From NCBI GenBank assembly GCA_031002005.1, contig CM061919.1:34933088-34997087 (forward strand): a DNA stretch of 64,000 bases, in the 5' to 3' direction. The translations under genes were made by a program, and so were the position numbers. This document shows, piece after piece, positions 52,577 through 64,000 of this stretch. The notes beneath the pieces were generated by a model. The model had not been told where the DNA came from and did no database searches. It was given only the letters and a program-made list of their open reading frames with translations. The DNA is from Vandiemenella viatica. Taxonomy: Eukaryota; Arthropoda; Insecta; Orthoptera; Morabidae. Each line of letters starts with the position of its first letter. Within the stretch, counting starts at the first letter, position 1.

Positions 52577-55500
52577 CCGCTTTAAGTCGATTTTATATGT
52601 CAGTGAGTGTACCACTCTCTGAACAACGATCTTTCTTTCTTATGGCCCATTGATGCTGACATCATTAGAGACGAGGAAGGTGACGATTTGGCATGGCCTT
52701 TCGTAGGAACCATTGACGAGTAATACTTGTTGCTGCTGTTCGTTACGCCTAGAGTTATGTTGTAGCTGTTCAACAGAAAACTGTGATCGTTTATTTAACT
52801 GTATGGAAACATATCAAGTTTATGTGGAGAATTTTCACCACCTCGTTGCTGTTGCCGGTGGACCAGATGCAATTGCTGCAATAGGTGATGTTAGCAAAAG
52901 GAAATTTATGAAACTGTTTATTTGTGTGTAGTTCCCGATATAGATGTAAATGTCTCCCACGTTTATCGCACCAAATTCCTGAATTTATCTTGAAGATGGA
53001 ACGGTAACTGTCTGGTATACATCGACTTACAAAAATTTCACAAAAATGTTTCTTTAAATCTTTAGACTTAATGATGAATAGAAACCTGTCAATTAAATGC
53101 TAAAGTACACAGATGATGGCTCAGTCATAAGTGTGTTTAAAGTTCCTGACATGCTCTGAGAGAGTAACTCCCACTTGTCAGGTATTTTGTTTCTCGCAGG
53201 TAGGCAGCTTGAAGTTGGGTTTTCAGTTCACCAGTTGGTCCATGGTAAATCGGCAGCTGATGGAGTTAGAACACACAGAATATAGATACCTTTTTTTCTG
53301 GTCTTAAAAATGGCTGGGGAATTCGAAGTTATCTTGGAAGGGATGTATTTCTTGCTTTCTTCGTGCTATATCTTAAGGGTTTATGGAGGGGACATTAGAA
53401 GCAGCTATTTCCTAGAACAGTGCCCCTGCATTCATCATAAGAGAACAGATATCGGTGATGGTAAACTACAAATGAGAGTTGTTGTTCGATTTTATATGTA
53501 GAAAAATCTGATTCCTCGGTCTTGAATTGCATGGTGAAGGGTTCGTGGACATATTTAATAATAACAATGGCGTCATGTGATGAAAACTATGTGCGTGTTG
53601 GCCATCTAGTGACGACTGTTGATACTAATATATATGTCATCTGTTCTATAACTCACAAATAATTTACAATTATTTGAGCATAGGTCATACGCTTTAGTAC
53701 TAAAGTAATTCGCACGAGATCTGTTTACAGCAATGTCTATCGTTGCGATGGAAATACAACTTGCAGTCGGTACACGGATGGCATTTTCCACTCACCAGCA
53801 TATAGTTGAAATCTTCTTTAATAGGTGTTGTGGTGGTGACGAATCATCTCTGTCTTGAACTGTTTGATGGCATAAAACTATGCTGCGTGTGCTGATCACT
53901 CAATCGCAATATTTTCTCTTTCACACAGACACTAACTTAAACACATTGTAACCACATACCTCAAAGCATTAGAATTGAATAATTCCTTTAAGCAAACAAT
54001 TACCAAATTATGCTCAGCTTCTTAAACCACCCCCGACGTCGAAAATTTTTAGTGGCATGAGGTTATGAAATATTCGATTCATCCATATACAGTGATAGAC
54101 GGTACCCAAATATCAACCAAGGTGGCATAAAAATTTAAGCCTTCCTCAAAATTACACGGTGTATCTTTGTCAACAAAGAAGTACGCCAACATTCGGAATT
54201 TTCTTTGGAGGTTATATGGGTTGATATTACCATTCACACATTCTTTGATTAGGGTCTTCTTAAGAACTGGACAGGCCTTAATGCGCTCACATGTAGACTG
54301 TTCATTAAAATGATGTACACCAAAGTAAAGAAGATCCTTTAGCCATGTAGTACGTAACTTCATTTGCGTTAAAATTGGGCTGGAAACTACACCGATTATA
54401 TTTAATCCTCTAATCAAGGGGGAAAAAGTAAAGGACAATCGCTACACTTACCAAAATGTCAGAACAGGCATTAGATCAGATAAACTAATAGTATGTAGTA
54501 CTGAAGTCCGTGGAATATGGCACATTCTGCACGGAGGATGTCAACACTTTTCACTTTTGACGCAACCATACAAGGTCGATTTAACAAGCCAACGTTGTAT
54601 TGTCTCGTTTTGTATAATGGATGTGTATCTATTGTAGTAGGGATTCGGCTATGACAAACAACTACAAAGGATAGCATGTTAATGGTAATGTATACTGAGC
54701 TTCTTATATCGCTCAAATCATATGTTTTGTTGTCTATTATCATAATAATAACCGGAGGTTTCTATTTTCTTTCATCTACGAGTATGTTCCTGATCAAGTA
54801 GCCTTTGACTAAGTCAAGAGCACAAGTTTGTGGGAATGATTTTAAAAAAATGGCATTGTATGATAAAAACGATATGAGCACGGTGCTTTGATTGCCACAC
54901 ACTGATACATACTTTGTATTGATAAATAAATTTTATCTCTAATATTATTCAAGAAGGTAGGTTAATGAAGAAACTAAGGTTGAGCACTTCTCGAAGTTAA
55001 CTTGACAGATTGACTCCTTATCAACATTTCCAAAGCGCTGCAAAGATCTCAACACGCTGTTTACCCATAGCCACCTTGTTAGTTCGACGAGCTTATGTCA
55101 ATCTGATCACTGTTATTTGTGGCTCTACGACGGCGAGCTCTTTAGAACTGTGGCATGTTGAACCAAAAGGCACGTATGACTGCAACACAAGAGTTCAGTT
55201 CTTTGGAACGCTGGACAGTGGCCTCAGTGTATCACATCTATGATGGTTGTACATGTAGTCGTTTGGGATGATGAACTACTTGTATGAATTGAAACGTGTC
55301 TGTGTCTTTCTCTATGCAAGAGTGCGTACGTAGGGTGATCCGAGCCAGCTGGGTGTGATTATAGATATTGATGTTTTGAAAACTTCCACTTTGTGATATC
55401 TTGATAGTGAATATGATTTGGGGTCTCCCTTGAGTTTTTGTACTATAAAATCTGAGTTTTCATTGCTCAAGACGTAATGGTTTCAAAACTTCCGTTTGTG

Positions 55501-55924
55501 TATGTGAAAATCGTGATTGTCTGACATGAGGTTTTTGTTGGCAGATGAATGTTTGCGGGGAATCATGCTGTTAATGTACTATTTAATGAAACAAATGTTG
55601 TATCCATTTTACGCTGTGCTAAGAAGGTAAAGTTGATTTCAGTTTCATTACACGAGTGCGACTTTCGACAAATTTAGCTGATTTACTGCTCAAGTTGTTA
55701 GATGTCTTACTGGACAGTGAACGCAATGTATTTCATTTTTGATGATAGAGCATCTGTCTCATATCGCGCTTTTCCGCAGTCAAGTGAAGTGATGAAGATA
55801 CATCATATGGATAACGCTGTGTTCTATCATGTATGCAACTGTAACTGACATCCTATGCACAACCGTTATGTCAACCAGTGGCATCTTTCATGTTGTGGAG
55901 GGAATTTAAATAATTTTGGTGATT
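52577..55924. other. no recognised gene, a few unassigned frames
   Basis: AT-rich. The minus frames 54079-54438 (119 codons) and 54471-54743 (90 codons) are the longest, are adjacent and have ordinary amino-acid composition. A GTAAGT donor-like site lies between them near 54447-54452. I recognise no family. The plus frame ending at 52720 (LSFLWPIDADIIRDEEGDDL) is acidic and short. These are unassigned and may be chance. Confidence 0.3.
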
Positions 55925-56190
55925 TAGGATGGACCTACTGATGTCCAAAATGACGGCGAATGGGACGCCATTTACATCCGGCCAGCCGACTTGGCAGCAG
56001 CCACGAAGCTGCTCCAGGACGGTGGCATCCCTGGCAATCCAGAAATACCAGAAACACCGCACCCCAAGGACAAACAAAAGGGGAAGACGAAAAGAGCTGC
56101 AGGTCCTACTCAATGCTTCCGCTGCCAAGCCTGGGGCCACAAGGTCATGGACCGCGACGCGGAAGAGCGTTGTGCCCGCTGCTGTTTTTT
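55925..56190 (+). pseudogene. gag fragment with one zinc knuckle
   Basis: Frame with DGEWDAIYIRPADLAAATKL, then KDKQKGKTKRAAGPTQCFRC and QAWGHKVMD. This is a first knuckle, CFRCQAWGHKVMD, whose last cysteine is lost (R). A second begins RCARC. It resembles the RNA-binding part of LINE ORF1 proteins such as G1 (CFRCQRYQHLAKDC). Both ends are missing. Confidence 0.65.
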
Positions 56191-56559
56191 ATTTTAAAGC
56201 TATGAAGCGCAAGAAGACAAATTTCGTATTGCCAATTGCAGTTTTACTGAGATACTCAGATACGTGGACTATAAAGACTTCATCGCCTAGATCAGTTGTT
56301 CCCAGTTATTTTTTCCCTCGCGTACCGCTTAATACAGCCCAAATGATAAATAAAATAATGTAACCTGTTTTCACAGTTTATTATATTTTAATGCAATATC
56401 AAACGCCATATAAAAATTAAGTACTGTCCAAAGAATAAATTTGCGTATTTTTTTTTTAATTATTGCTTTCTTAGTAATTATCACGCGTATTCCTTGAAGC
56501 AACCTCGCATACCCCTGCGTACCTCTAATTGGGAACGGCGGTCTAGATATCTACTAGAG

Positions 56560-57457
56560 CAACGGTTCCCAACCTATGGGTCGCGACCCACTGGTGGGTC
56601 GCGGCGTTTGTTTTGGTGGGTCGCGGAAAAAATCGAGATTTTTGTCACCAAAATATATCTTAATGTTTTTGAAAAACAAAATAAAGAAATAAACTATGTG
56701 TAGAAAGTGAATTATGGTTGAAATTAACCAGTGCTAGCACTGATATCGATGCCCTCATCAGTAAACACCAGTGCCAGAAATATCACTTATTGTAAAGTTG
56801 TGTTTTTATAATAATTAAACGTATTTTTCATTATATTTGTAAAAAAAGCGGGATGCGTCTGTACAAAGCATCGCCTCATCGAGTTGAGGGCTGAAATTCC
56901 AGGATTAGTAAAAACTTGATTTGCAAATTAAAATGGCTCTGATGTGCCAAGTCATATATTGGTGGGAAACACCTATAAAACCCATTTTAGGTGGTTGACT
57001 GGTAAGTTTACCATTTCCTGCTCCCAGTCTTCAATATTTTCATACATTTGGTTGCAGTAAAACGCAATTAAAAAATTCTCAATAAACAACGAAAATCAGA
57101 TCTGCAGGTGGTTTCCACCTAAAAGCGACTTGGAAGACCAGTTGAATTTTAATATGCTGATCGCGTTACTTCTAATTGTGGAATTTCAGCAGTCAACTTG
57201 ATGAGGTGATGGTCTGTGCAGCCGCCTCCGGTTCTATAATATGTTTGTTGTTTTATGTATTATCAATCCATGTTTTTGCTGATAGTATATCCGTTGTACT
57301 AAAATTTGCCTTTTCGCAGGATAGGATAGTTGATAGTGTATCGAGGTCATACAACATTTCCCATTTTGATCTTAGATAGACTCTCATATTAAGTGGGTCG
57401 CAAAATTTTTTTTTACTTACAAGTGGGTCGTGTACCAATAAAGGTTGGGAACCGTTG
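56560..57457. mobile_element. non-autonomous hAT element with intact ends
   Basis: 898 bp with perfect 15-bp terminal inverted repeats (CAACGGTTCCCAACC and GGTTGGGAACCGTTG) and a perfect 8-bp target duplication TACTAGAG at 56552-56559 and 57458-57465. Subterminal GTGGGTCGCG repeats occur near both ends, probable transposase binding sites. No transposase frame lies inside, so it depends on an autonomous hAT. The intact ends suggest a fairly recent insertion. Confidence 0.93.
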
Positions 57458-57763
57458 TACTAGAGGTCTGGTGTTAAAGAAATTTAATTATTATCTCTAG
57501 CTTGGCTTGAAACTAAATGTTTGTTCACTACCATGCCATGTGACTGAAATGTTTCGTCAATTAATATCTGAAGCGACGGTAACCTCAACCATTTCGTTAT
57601 TTCCATGGTGTATAGGAATATAAAGGGGGGAGGAAAAAAAGAGAAATTGAGGAAGACCAAAACGTGGATTGGAACCATATTAATAGAATGAAAAGTTAAC
57701 AGACTGAATCAAATTAACATATTGAAAAGATATTGGGGTTTTAAGATCCGTAATTATGTAAGA

Positions 57764-57793
57764 ACTAGCCCGTACCCGCGACTTCGTACGCGT
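57764..57793 (+). repeat. conserved AACTAGC...GACTTCGT core, plus copy
   Basis: AACTAGCCCGTACCCGCGAC followed by TTCGTACGCG. It matches the minus-strand core at 31464-31500 at most positions. Confidence 0.5.
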
Positions 57794-58318
57794 GGATTAA
57801 GATTTTTTTTTGCCAGAATTAAATATAGAAAGTTGCTAACGAAGGATTGGTCCCAAACAATACCGAGTAGGAATAATATGACAGGAAAGCTATCACTATA
57901 TCACTGTACCGTCGAACCTGTCTCTTGAAGAGAATCAATTTCCAACATATTTCTGTCACCATTCGATAAGGCCTCAAAATTTCGTGACTACAACTGTTAA
58001 TCATACTGGAAAAAATATCCTGTGCCCTTCATACAGATTTCCTTATAAAATTCCATCACAACGATATAGGAATTTAGTCGTCAAAACGTAACAAAAAGAC
58101 AGAGACTTACTTCCGTATTTATAATAATATTACTGTAGTTCAAACTCACACACTGACTGTGAACAACACCTGAGGGATCATTATAACATTGCAAGACTAC
58201 CTACGATTTTCCTCTCATTGCACCCCTAACTTTCTAATATCTACAGCTTAACATTCAATCCGAATAACCTACTGTCCAGGCCTGACTCTTACGATGAAAA
58301 ACAATTTTTAAAAATCTT
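57794..58318. other. no gene seen
   Basis: AT-rich, probably the remainder of the repeat that carries the core. Confidence 0.35.
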
Positions 58319-58385
58319 AGCCTCCACGGAGATTTGAACCGGAGACCAAGACCTAAACATTTGTAAGCAAGCGCTTTAACCACTT
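58319..58385 (-). mobile_element. tRNA-like SINE head, minus strand
   Basis: The minus strand reads AGTGGTTAAAGCGCTTGCTT, and CCGGTTCAAATCTCCG follows as B box. It resembles the family 3 head at 46628. It is not a plausible functional tRNA. Confidence 0.5.
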
Positions 58386-59081
58386 TTTTTTTTTTAATTA
58401 TATTTATTTTACAGACTGTTTCACAAATTTTTACAGTAAAATAATACATTTTTTACAGTCATATCAATGTAGCATAAAAAAGGAAAGTATTTAAATATAT
58501 AATAACTGGATTAAATCATTTCCTTAAAAAGGCATTATGTTATTCAAGTAGTTAGCATAGTTTTCTTTGTAATATGGATACGACATAGCTCGTTTGTTTT
58601 CTGTTACTAAATAATACCAGTATTCTTGTAGATTGGCTCTTTCTTTGTTGTGCATTATGTAATGGACATAATTTGATAAAAGCCAGCATGTAAGAACTAA
58701 ATTCAGGTGTTATTATATCTTTGATTTTAAATGCGAGTCTGAAGTTCTGTTGAGCACTCCCAGTTTCCAACTCATCCATTTCCAGATAGGGGGCACCGTG
58801 CAGCCAGTTAGTCTGTGCTCTACTGTGTCTTCAAGATTGCATTTGACACAGTTGGGCGAGTCAGCGAGGTGAATGGTACGTAGACGACTGTTTGTTGTTA
58901 CACAACGATTAATTACTCAATTCCATGAGGATCTTACTTGTGATTATAAGTTTTCGTTTTGGACGTTCTTCCATATTGAAGTGTCACGCTGATTGCGGCA
59001 CCAGGAAAAGATAGTTAATTTTATTTATTGGAATTTTATTATTTAATATTTAATGAGAAGATGTGAATTCTTATTATAAAC
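58386..59081. other. no gene seen
   Basis: AT-rich. The 58552-58779 minus frame has no motif. Confidence 0.4.
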
Positions 59082-60231
59082 TGTCCGGCATATATTGTTG
59101 TTTCGTCAGGGTCGTTACTGGGCTAGTGGACGCGGTAGGTAGACGCACGCAATACACACAATACCGTATGGTTTCTCCTGCGACGGCAGCTGCAGGCTTC
59201 TTGTGATGACAGCTGCGGTCAGGTCTATGGTGGCGCTCCTTGTTGGGCGCACGGTTGACGCTGCACAGACGTAAAGTGGCCCCTCAAGCAGCTAGGACGC
59301 AGTCTGGCGTCGAACCTGCTCCCTGGAGATACGGGCTGGAAGGCTCTTCAAGCAGAAGCGCGCACTCACACTTTCACTCGCGTCTTATATTCCAACGTCC
59401 GGCCCCGTACCGCCACGAGGTGCCCACCTGTGTGGCCTCCAAGCGAGTGTCCCCCACCCCATCCGCTTAGCTGTCCAGCGGATTCGGGGAAATACGAGGG
59501 GTTGCCACATTCCTGTGGGCGACAGCTACCTGCCTGCATCTAGCTGCAGCCTCACAAATCCGTTGGCAAACAAACGTATGTACTGTGTCAGTACATAGCC
59601 CACTTTCCCCGGAAAATTTAAAAAATTTACGTCCTATAAAATTTTTAAATTTCTTATTTCACAGTCACTGAACATATTTTCACCACTTTGGCACTTGCCT
59701 TCACGTTCACACAATGGATCTCGCATCAACATCTCTGAATTACGTAACTTTAATCTACTATTTACAATCTTAGAGCAACTCGTGAAGTGTGCCATCTCAC
59801 ATCCCCATTAACATTTTTTTCAAATTTTGAAATGAGTTATGGATCGTGCCTTGTCGCAAATTTACCCTCACAGAAGGTGATTTTGAATTGACGGGATTTG
59901 GCAAGGTGATCTAATTTCAGTCCAGCAACCCGTGAGTCGCCAGTATCAATGGCTCAGATTCACACACTCAATTATTCACAACAATACTACGGTTAGCCTA
60001 CGAAATAATGAGAGAAATTATTAAAGGAATTTATCTAAGCTACTTATTCATGCACTAGAGTAATTCTATTTCTACAGTATTGTGATATTTTATAGGATGT
60101 GGTTCGGTTAGTTATGCCTTCTTTAACAACCATAACCTTATCTATCAATGGAACTGATACATGTTGTAGTATGGTTCAAATCGAACGTGAGGATCTTGTG
60201 TGATACCTGCGCAAGTTTCTTGTGTTGTAGA
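59082..60231 (-). repeat. probable 3' LTR of the Gypsy element
   Basis: It lies directly after the polypurine tract. On the minus strand it would start TGTCTACAAC and end GCCGGACA (TGTC/GACA inverted termini). It has a TATAAGACG box at about 59381-59389 in a GC-rich block. The 5' LTR is outside the window, so ends and length are unverified. Confidence 0.4.
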
Positions 60232-60239
60232 CACCTATG

Positions 60240-60257
60240 ATCCTATCCTCCCCCTCT
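60240..60257 (-). other. polypurine tract
   Basis: The minus strand reads AGAGGGGGAGGATAGGA just before the probable 3' LTR. This is the expected plus-strand primer site. Confidence 0.6.
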
Positions 60258-60299
60258 AGGAGATAATCATTCGGATTGACAATTTCCTTAACCCGATAG

Positions 60300-61170
60300 A
60301 AGTCCTTGGAACAGACTAAAGAATTTGGATATCAGTTTCCTATTGGCGTCCGAAGGTTTAGAACACTTCAGCAAGACCAGATCCCCGACTTCGAATTTCT
60401 GCGTTTCCTGTCGATCAGCTCGTTTCTTTCCGTCGGTCAGCTTTTTCTAGAAGAAATTCCCTTGTCTTTTCTTGTCGCTGATTCCAATCTTCGGTGCAGT
60501 CACTGTCGGGATAACTTATAATTTCTTCTGCTAGTGTTTTCGTGTCTGTTGGAAGTGCAAATCCACTGGCTTGCAGTTAGTGCTACAGTGATATGAGCAG
60601 TTAAAAAACTTCTCTATAGCTGGGAGGTGCTTGACCCAAGACGCATGATTATCACCCCCAAGAGCCTAAAGTACACCCCAGCTGTTTCATATAACGCTCC
60701 GCCAAATTACACTGTGGAGATCGTATCGAACTGAAGATGGGTAGGATTCCTTGCTGTCGCAATCCTTCGATCCAGCGCTTACTTGTGAAGGGCGGTTGCG
60801 TGATCGGATAGGATTCGCTCGGGTTTGCCACATTCTGGTATGTATTTCTTTAAAACAATATCTAGGCACTGTTTTGTGGTCGTGCGTGTGGTTGGATAGA
60901 GCTTCACCAGTTTTGAGAATGCATCAACTACGAAAAAAAACATACTGGTAACCAAATCTGCCTTTGGGAAGTGGTCCATAGAAATCAATACACGCTAGTT
61001 GGCTAGGCTTATCGGTTATCACGGGGATGACATTCTCCTACGTATCGGATATTGGGATGTTTAGCTCGCTGACACGCATCGCAAGCACGGGTGACCCTCG
61101 CGATCCTCGCGCTTCAGCGCTCTATAGTACCACTCCTTGCTCATCATCACATAAGTTCTGAGAGTCCCTT
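60300..61170 (-). pseudogene. integrase, frameshifted
   Basis: The zinc-binding part shares the end of the RNase H frame (HNHFGHQGTLRTYV), and its CXXC lies after a frame change (ACDACQRAKH). The core has MFFFVVDAFSKLVKLYPTTR, then KPERILSDHATALHK (catalytic D). In a further frame near 60690 comes SIRSPQCNLAERYMKQLG (catalytic E). The C-terminal linker ends with VGDLVLLK-like remnants near 60390. Inactive. Confidence 0.75.
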
Positions 61171-62050
61171 GGTGACCGAAGTGGTTATGATATAGGCTTA
61201 TGACCTCTTCAAGCATGCTCGGAGGAAGCCAAATCTTCCATCGTTCAGTAGCATTTTGTCTCCTGAAACATATACCATCGTGAATGGTACACAACATGGC
61301 CGTATTTCGGACACGTAGGTCCTCTCCTCCGGATCCGACCTCAATGTAGTTCCTAATACCACTGATCTCACTGTCTGAATGCTGCGCGTTGGCTATCTTT
61401 CGTCTAATCTCCTCCGCTGTCTGGTCTTCGCACCTGTTGATCACGGCGATCAAAACCTCGTTTGGTTTCTGAGGTTCTGACTGTTGTGTATCACCGTTGA
61501 TTGCGTGCCTGCTTAGCCAGTCTGCAACTTGGTTTTGGCTTCCTCTGCAGTATTCGATATCAATGTCATATTGCTGTAGCTCAAGTGCCCACCTGGCGAT
61601 CCTTCCCGTAGGAAATTTGGCGTTACGTAAGAAAGTGAGTGCCTGGTGATCAGTACGCAAATGCGTCTTCCTGCCTAGAATATATGCACGAAACTTGGTG
61701 ACCGCGAAGTGGATCGCAAGCATTTCCAATTCCGTGACAGAATAACGGGTTTCTGCTTCTTTTAGTGTCCTGCTGGCCATAGCGACCACACGAAAGTTTC
61801 CCTGGCCATCATTCTGTTGAAGACATGCCCCGAGGCCCCAAGTGCTCGCTTCTGTATATAGATAGAAGGGCTTTTCAAAATCCGGATGGGCGAGGCACAC
61901 ACATTGTTGGAATGCTTCCTTAGTCTTCCCGAAAGCTTGTTCCTGCTCTTCTGTCCATTCCCATTTCTGTCCTCCTTTCAACAATTTGTACAGAGGTCCC
62001 AGCCAATTCAGAAAACCGAGAGATATTTCCTCTGTAGTAGGAGCAGACAC
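61061..62050 (-). pseudogene. RT thumb, RNase H and integrase zinc region
   Basis: 330-codon frame. LNWLGPLYKLLKGGQKWEWT is the end of RT. RNase H then runs with PFYLYTEASTWGLGACLQQ, VAMASRTLKEAETRYSVTEL, GRKTHLRTDHQALTFLRNAK and NQVADWLSRH. The first catalytic position reads TEAS where TDAS is usual, a conservative but probably damaging change. The frame ends just inside the integrase zinc motif. A 1-base insertion near 61999 separates it from the RT frame. Confidence 0.82.
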
Positions 62051-62600
62051 CTAGGTATTTCCGCAACTCACGCAGCCTTGTTGGACGCTTGAAATTCATT
62101 ATTTCTCGAATTTTGTCTTCCGCTGGACGTATCCCATTAGGAGTGATAATGAAGCCAAGGTACTTCACCTCCTGTGTGCAGATTGTCGCCTTGTCGGGGC
62201 GAAGCGTTATCCCGCGGTCTTTCAGCACCTTGAAGAGTGCTTCCAAATGCTTTATGTGATCCTCGAACGTTTCTGACGCTATGAGAATGTCGTCGATGTA
62301 TATAGTACAATATTCCTTCATTTCCGCTGGCAAGATCTCATTCATCGCACGTACAAACGCACTTGACGCGTCCTTTAGACCAAATGGAATCCGGGAAAAC
62401 TGATACTGGCGGCCCTCAAACAAAAACGCCGTGAATGGTCGACATGAACCCTCCAATTCAATTTGGTTGAAACCTGATGTAATATCCAACGTTGTCAACC
62501 ATTTTCGGCCCTGGAACCTGCTCATCAAATCTTGTATTGGCTCAGGCCTTTCGGCGTCCCATTCTAACCTGTTGTTTAACACACGGGCATCTAGGCACAA
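61920..62600 (-). pseudogene. Gypsy reverse transcriptase
   Basis: Motifs: CLDARVLNNRLEWDAERPEP, WLTTLDITSGFNQIEL, FTAFLFEGRQYQFSRIPFGL, the active site YIDD (CTIYIDDILIASETFEDH), and VKYLGFIITPNGIRP. The domain is complete in this frame, but it is cut from the protease frame by a 1-base loss near 62602 and from RNase H by an insertion near 61999. Confidence 0.87.
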
Positions 62601-63493
62601 TCGTATGTCCCATCTCGTTTGTTTACAACAGTGAGGGGATTAGTATGTGGCGCTGCTGCCCTGGATATGATACCCATTTCCTCCCACGTCTGGATAACTT
62701 CTCTAGCAGCTTCTCTATATTTGTGCGGTATAGGATAAGTTCTTGCACGCAGCGGCGTAGTGTCATTTATTCGGAATCGGTGCACGATCCCCTTTGCCTT
62801 TCCCGGTCGAAATGAGAATACCTCGAGGTTCCGCAGAAGCAGGTTGTTAATCCTTTTGGCCTGGACATCCGTCAGTGTCTTGGCGTCACGGATTTTGCTA
62901 AGGAGCGCGTCAACTACGAGATTTCTTTCGTCTATCAGGGCTATAATCTTCGTTTGCTCTATGATATGAGCATCTGTCATTTGCCTAGGTTTTGGAGCGA
63001 CTGATTCATCAAGCTGATCTGACTTCTCCGGCATAACAGTGATGCGAACGGCAGCCTGTGCTGAGCTCCATCTCAACTCTACGTCTGTCAGGTTAGGAAC
63101 GGTGCGTGATTTCCAATTAATTATCACACCCTTTTCCGCCAGGATGTCGCATCCTATTATCACGTCCACGCTCAAACCTTTGATAATCAACGCTGAAATC
63201 ACTATTATCTGCCATTCAATATTTAACGACAGAAGTATCTCCCTATTGCACCTCCTTTCCTTCGCTCCAAACGCGGGAACTAGATGTACTTCTCTTGTTG
63301 ATATTATATCAAGTTGTCTTTCATTCGTCTGCATTCTTCGGATTAAATGTTCTGCAATGGCAGTAACATCGCTCCCTGAATCAAGGAGTACCGAGCAAGG
63401 CATGTCGAAGATGTTAGCTTTCAATCGAGGGCACTTGTCCATTGCCTCCGGTTTAGACTCTGATGGTCTTCCAATATCATCATTTATTTCCAA
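62591..63493 (-). pseudogene. Gypsy protease and linker to RT
   Basis: 300-codon frame. The aspartic protease region has CSVLLDSGSDVTAIAEHLIR (DSG instead of the common DTG, also seen in some Gypsy lineages) and VIIGCDILAEKGVIINWKSR. It is followed by the RT entry region (KGIVHRFRINDTTPLRARTY, REVIQTWEEMGIISRAAAPH, NPLTVVNKRDG). It ends by frameshift inside the first RT motif. Confidence 0.82.
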
Positions 63494-63571
63494 CCCCCCT
63501 TCCTTCCATTACTTCAGACTCGTCACCATATTCGGCCTATTTGTTTTAGTAGGTGTGCCCTCTAGATCTTG

Positions 63572-63979
63572 TCAAACGGAATTCCCAGCGCTTGACAATT
63601 CCGCGCGTTCGGGCGTCGCCTCTACATCTCTTCCCGAGCTTTCTGCAACCTCCATCCCTTCTTGCAGCTCACGTTTCGTCAAAGTTCTCACTGGAATTTC
63701 CTTCCTCTGATGCTGGCGGCTGTCATTGTAAGAGTCGTTTTGCTGGTTGAAGTTTTCTCGCCATGGTCGCTGATTCCTTTCGGCAAACCAGGGCTTCCCT
63801 TGTCCCGAAGATTTTCTTTCGCCGTGACAGTTATTTTCGTGTTTCGTCACGTCTTCTTGTCGCCCTTTCGTCTTTTCATCAAAATCTGCCATCTCCAATG
63901 TGCTAAGCAACTGTTGGATTGTAGTAACGTGCACCGGATTCAATAGATTCCGTACATATCTTGGAAAATGTGATCGCAA
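63572..63979 (-). pseudogene. gag C-terminal part
   Basis: 135-codon frame, open towards the window end. It has SHFPRYVRNLLNPVHVTTIQ, then a very hydrophilic Arg/Gln/Asn-rich tail. No CCHC knuckle is seen. The frame between 63572 and 63493 changes, and a GDESEVMEG-like piece occurs in another frame. Assignment rests mainly on position before the protease. Confidence 0.55.
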
Positions 63980-64000
63980 GACATAACATATTTCTGCCTC

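Larger units (their letters stand above)
59082..64000 (-). mobile_element. Ty3/Gypsy LTR retrotransposon, partial and decayed
   Basis: Minus strand, in order: gag C-terminus, protease, RT, RNase H, integrase, polypurine tract, probable 3' LTR. This domain order (RNase H before integrase) is diagnostic of Ty3/Gypsy. No env-like frame is seen between integrase and LTR. Frameshifts separate most domains. The 5' part continues beyond 64000. Confidence 0.85.

Noticed and set aside
52620..52723. A short acidic C-terminal exon (LSFLWPIDADIIRDEEGDDL)
   Set aside because: No acceptor site, an upstream in-frame stop close by, no polyadenylation signal and no second copy.

Overview
The window reads as a repeat-dense stretch of a large insect genome. 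The background is AT-rich. I found no confident host gene, rRNA, functional tRNA, operon or CRISPR array. The evidence for an arthropod is the mix of mobile elements: Jockey-, I- and CR1/RTE-like LINEs, a Tc1-like element, hAT elements, a Ty3/Gypsy element and several tRNA-derived SINEs. A SINE with a conserved body ('gggttttccatggtttcccc', 'ctccaggtgaatgccgggatg' region) suggests a large-genome hemimetabolous insect such as an orthopteran or stick insect. That placement is inference. Exactly 1000 Ns lie at 19606-20605.

Layout. 0.5-4.4 kb: Jockey-like element E1 (minus) with an intact 870-codon endonuclease/RT and a gag broken by one stop. 4.4-8.5 kb: AT-rich, with degenerate repeats and a 13-bp minisatellite. 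8.57-9.30 kb: six tandem mini-exons (minus). 9.5-12.5 kb: decayed LINE split by a Tc1-like element. 12.6-15.2 kb: two head-to-tail gag-only units with a TATA/CRE-like promoter. 15.3 kb: SINE with perfect target-site duplication (TSD). 17.3-19.6 kb: hAT fossil. 20.6-24.75 kb: Jockey-like E2, cut by a SINE and the gap. 24.79-26.93 kb: gag-only, poly(A)-ended element G1. 27.4-28.6 kb: CR1-like LINE.

29.1-52.6 kb: a stretch bounded by two ~0.5-kb repeats in inverted orientation. It holds a 189-bp satellite, SINEs, LINE fragments, a duplicated phase-1 exon with an acidic tail (40.3-40.8 kb), and an I-like LINE. 55.9-57.5 kb: gag fragment and a non-autonomous hAT element with intact ends. 59.1-64 kb: decayed Gypsy element running off the window.

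Most notable is the E2/G1 neighbourhood. G1 has one 619-codon gag frame, interrupted only by three amber codons, with no RT after it. It ends in a poly(A) tract 38 bp upstream of E2. G1 and E2 share an ungapped 51-bp 5'-terminal sequence (about 88% identical), although their gag proteins differ. A second gag-only region at 12.6-14.8 kb has a similar plan. This resembles the RT-less HeT-A / RT-bearing TART partnership of Drosophila, but may be an independent case of gag-only elements using the machinery of a related LINE. The two tandem symmetric-exon arrays (8.6-9.3 kb and 40.3-40.8 kb) are the best candidates for undescribed host coding sequence.
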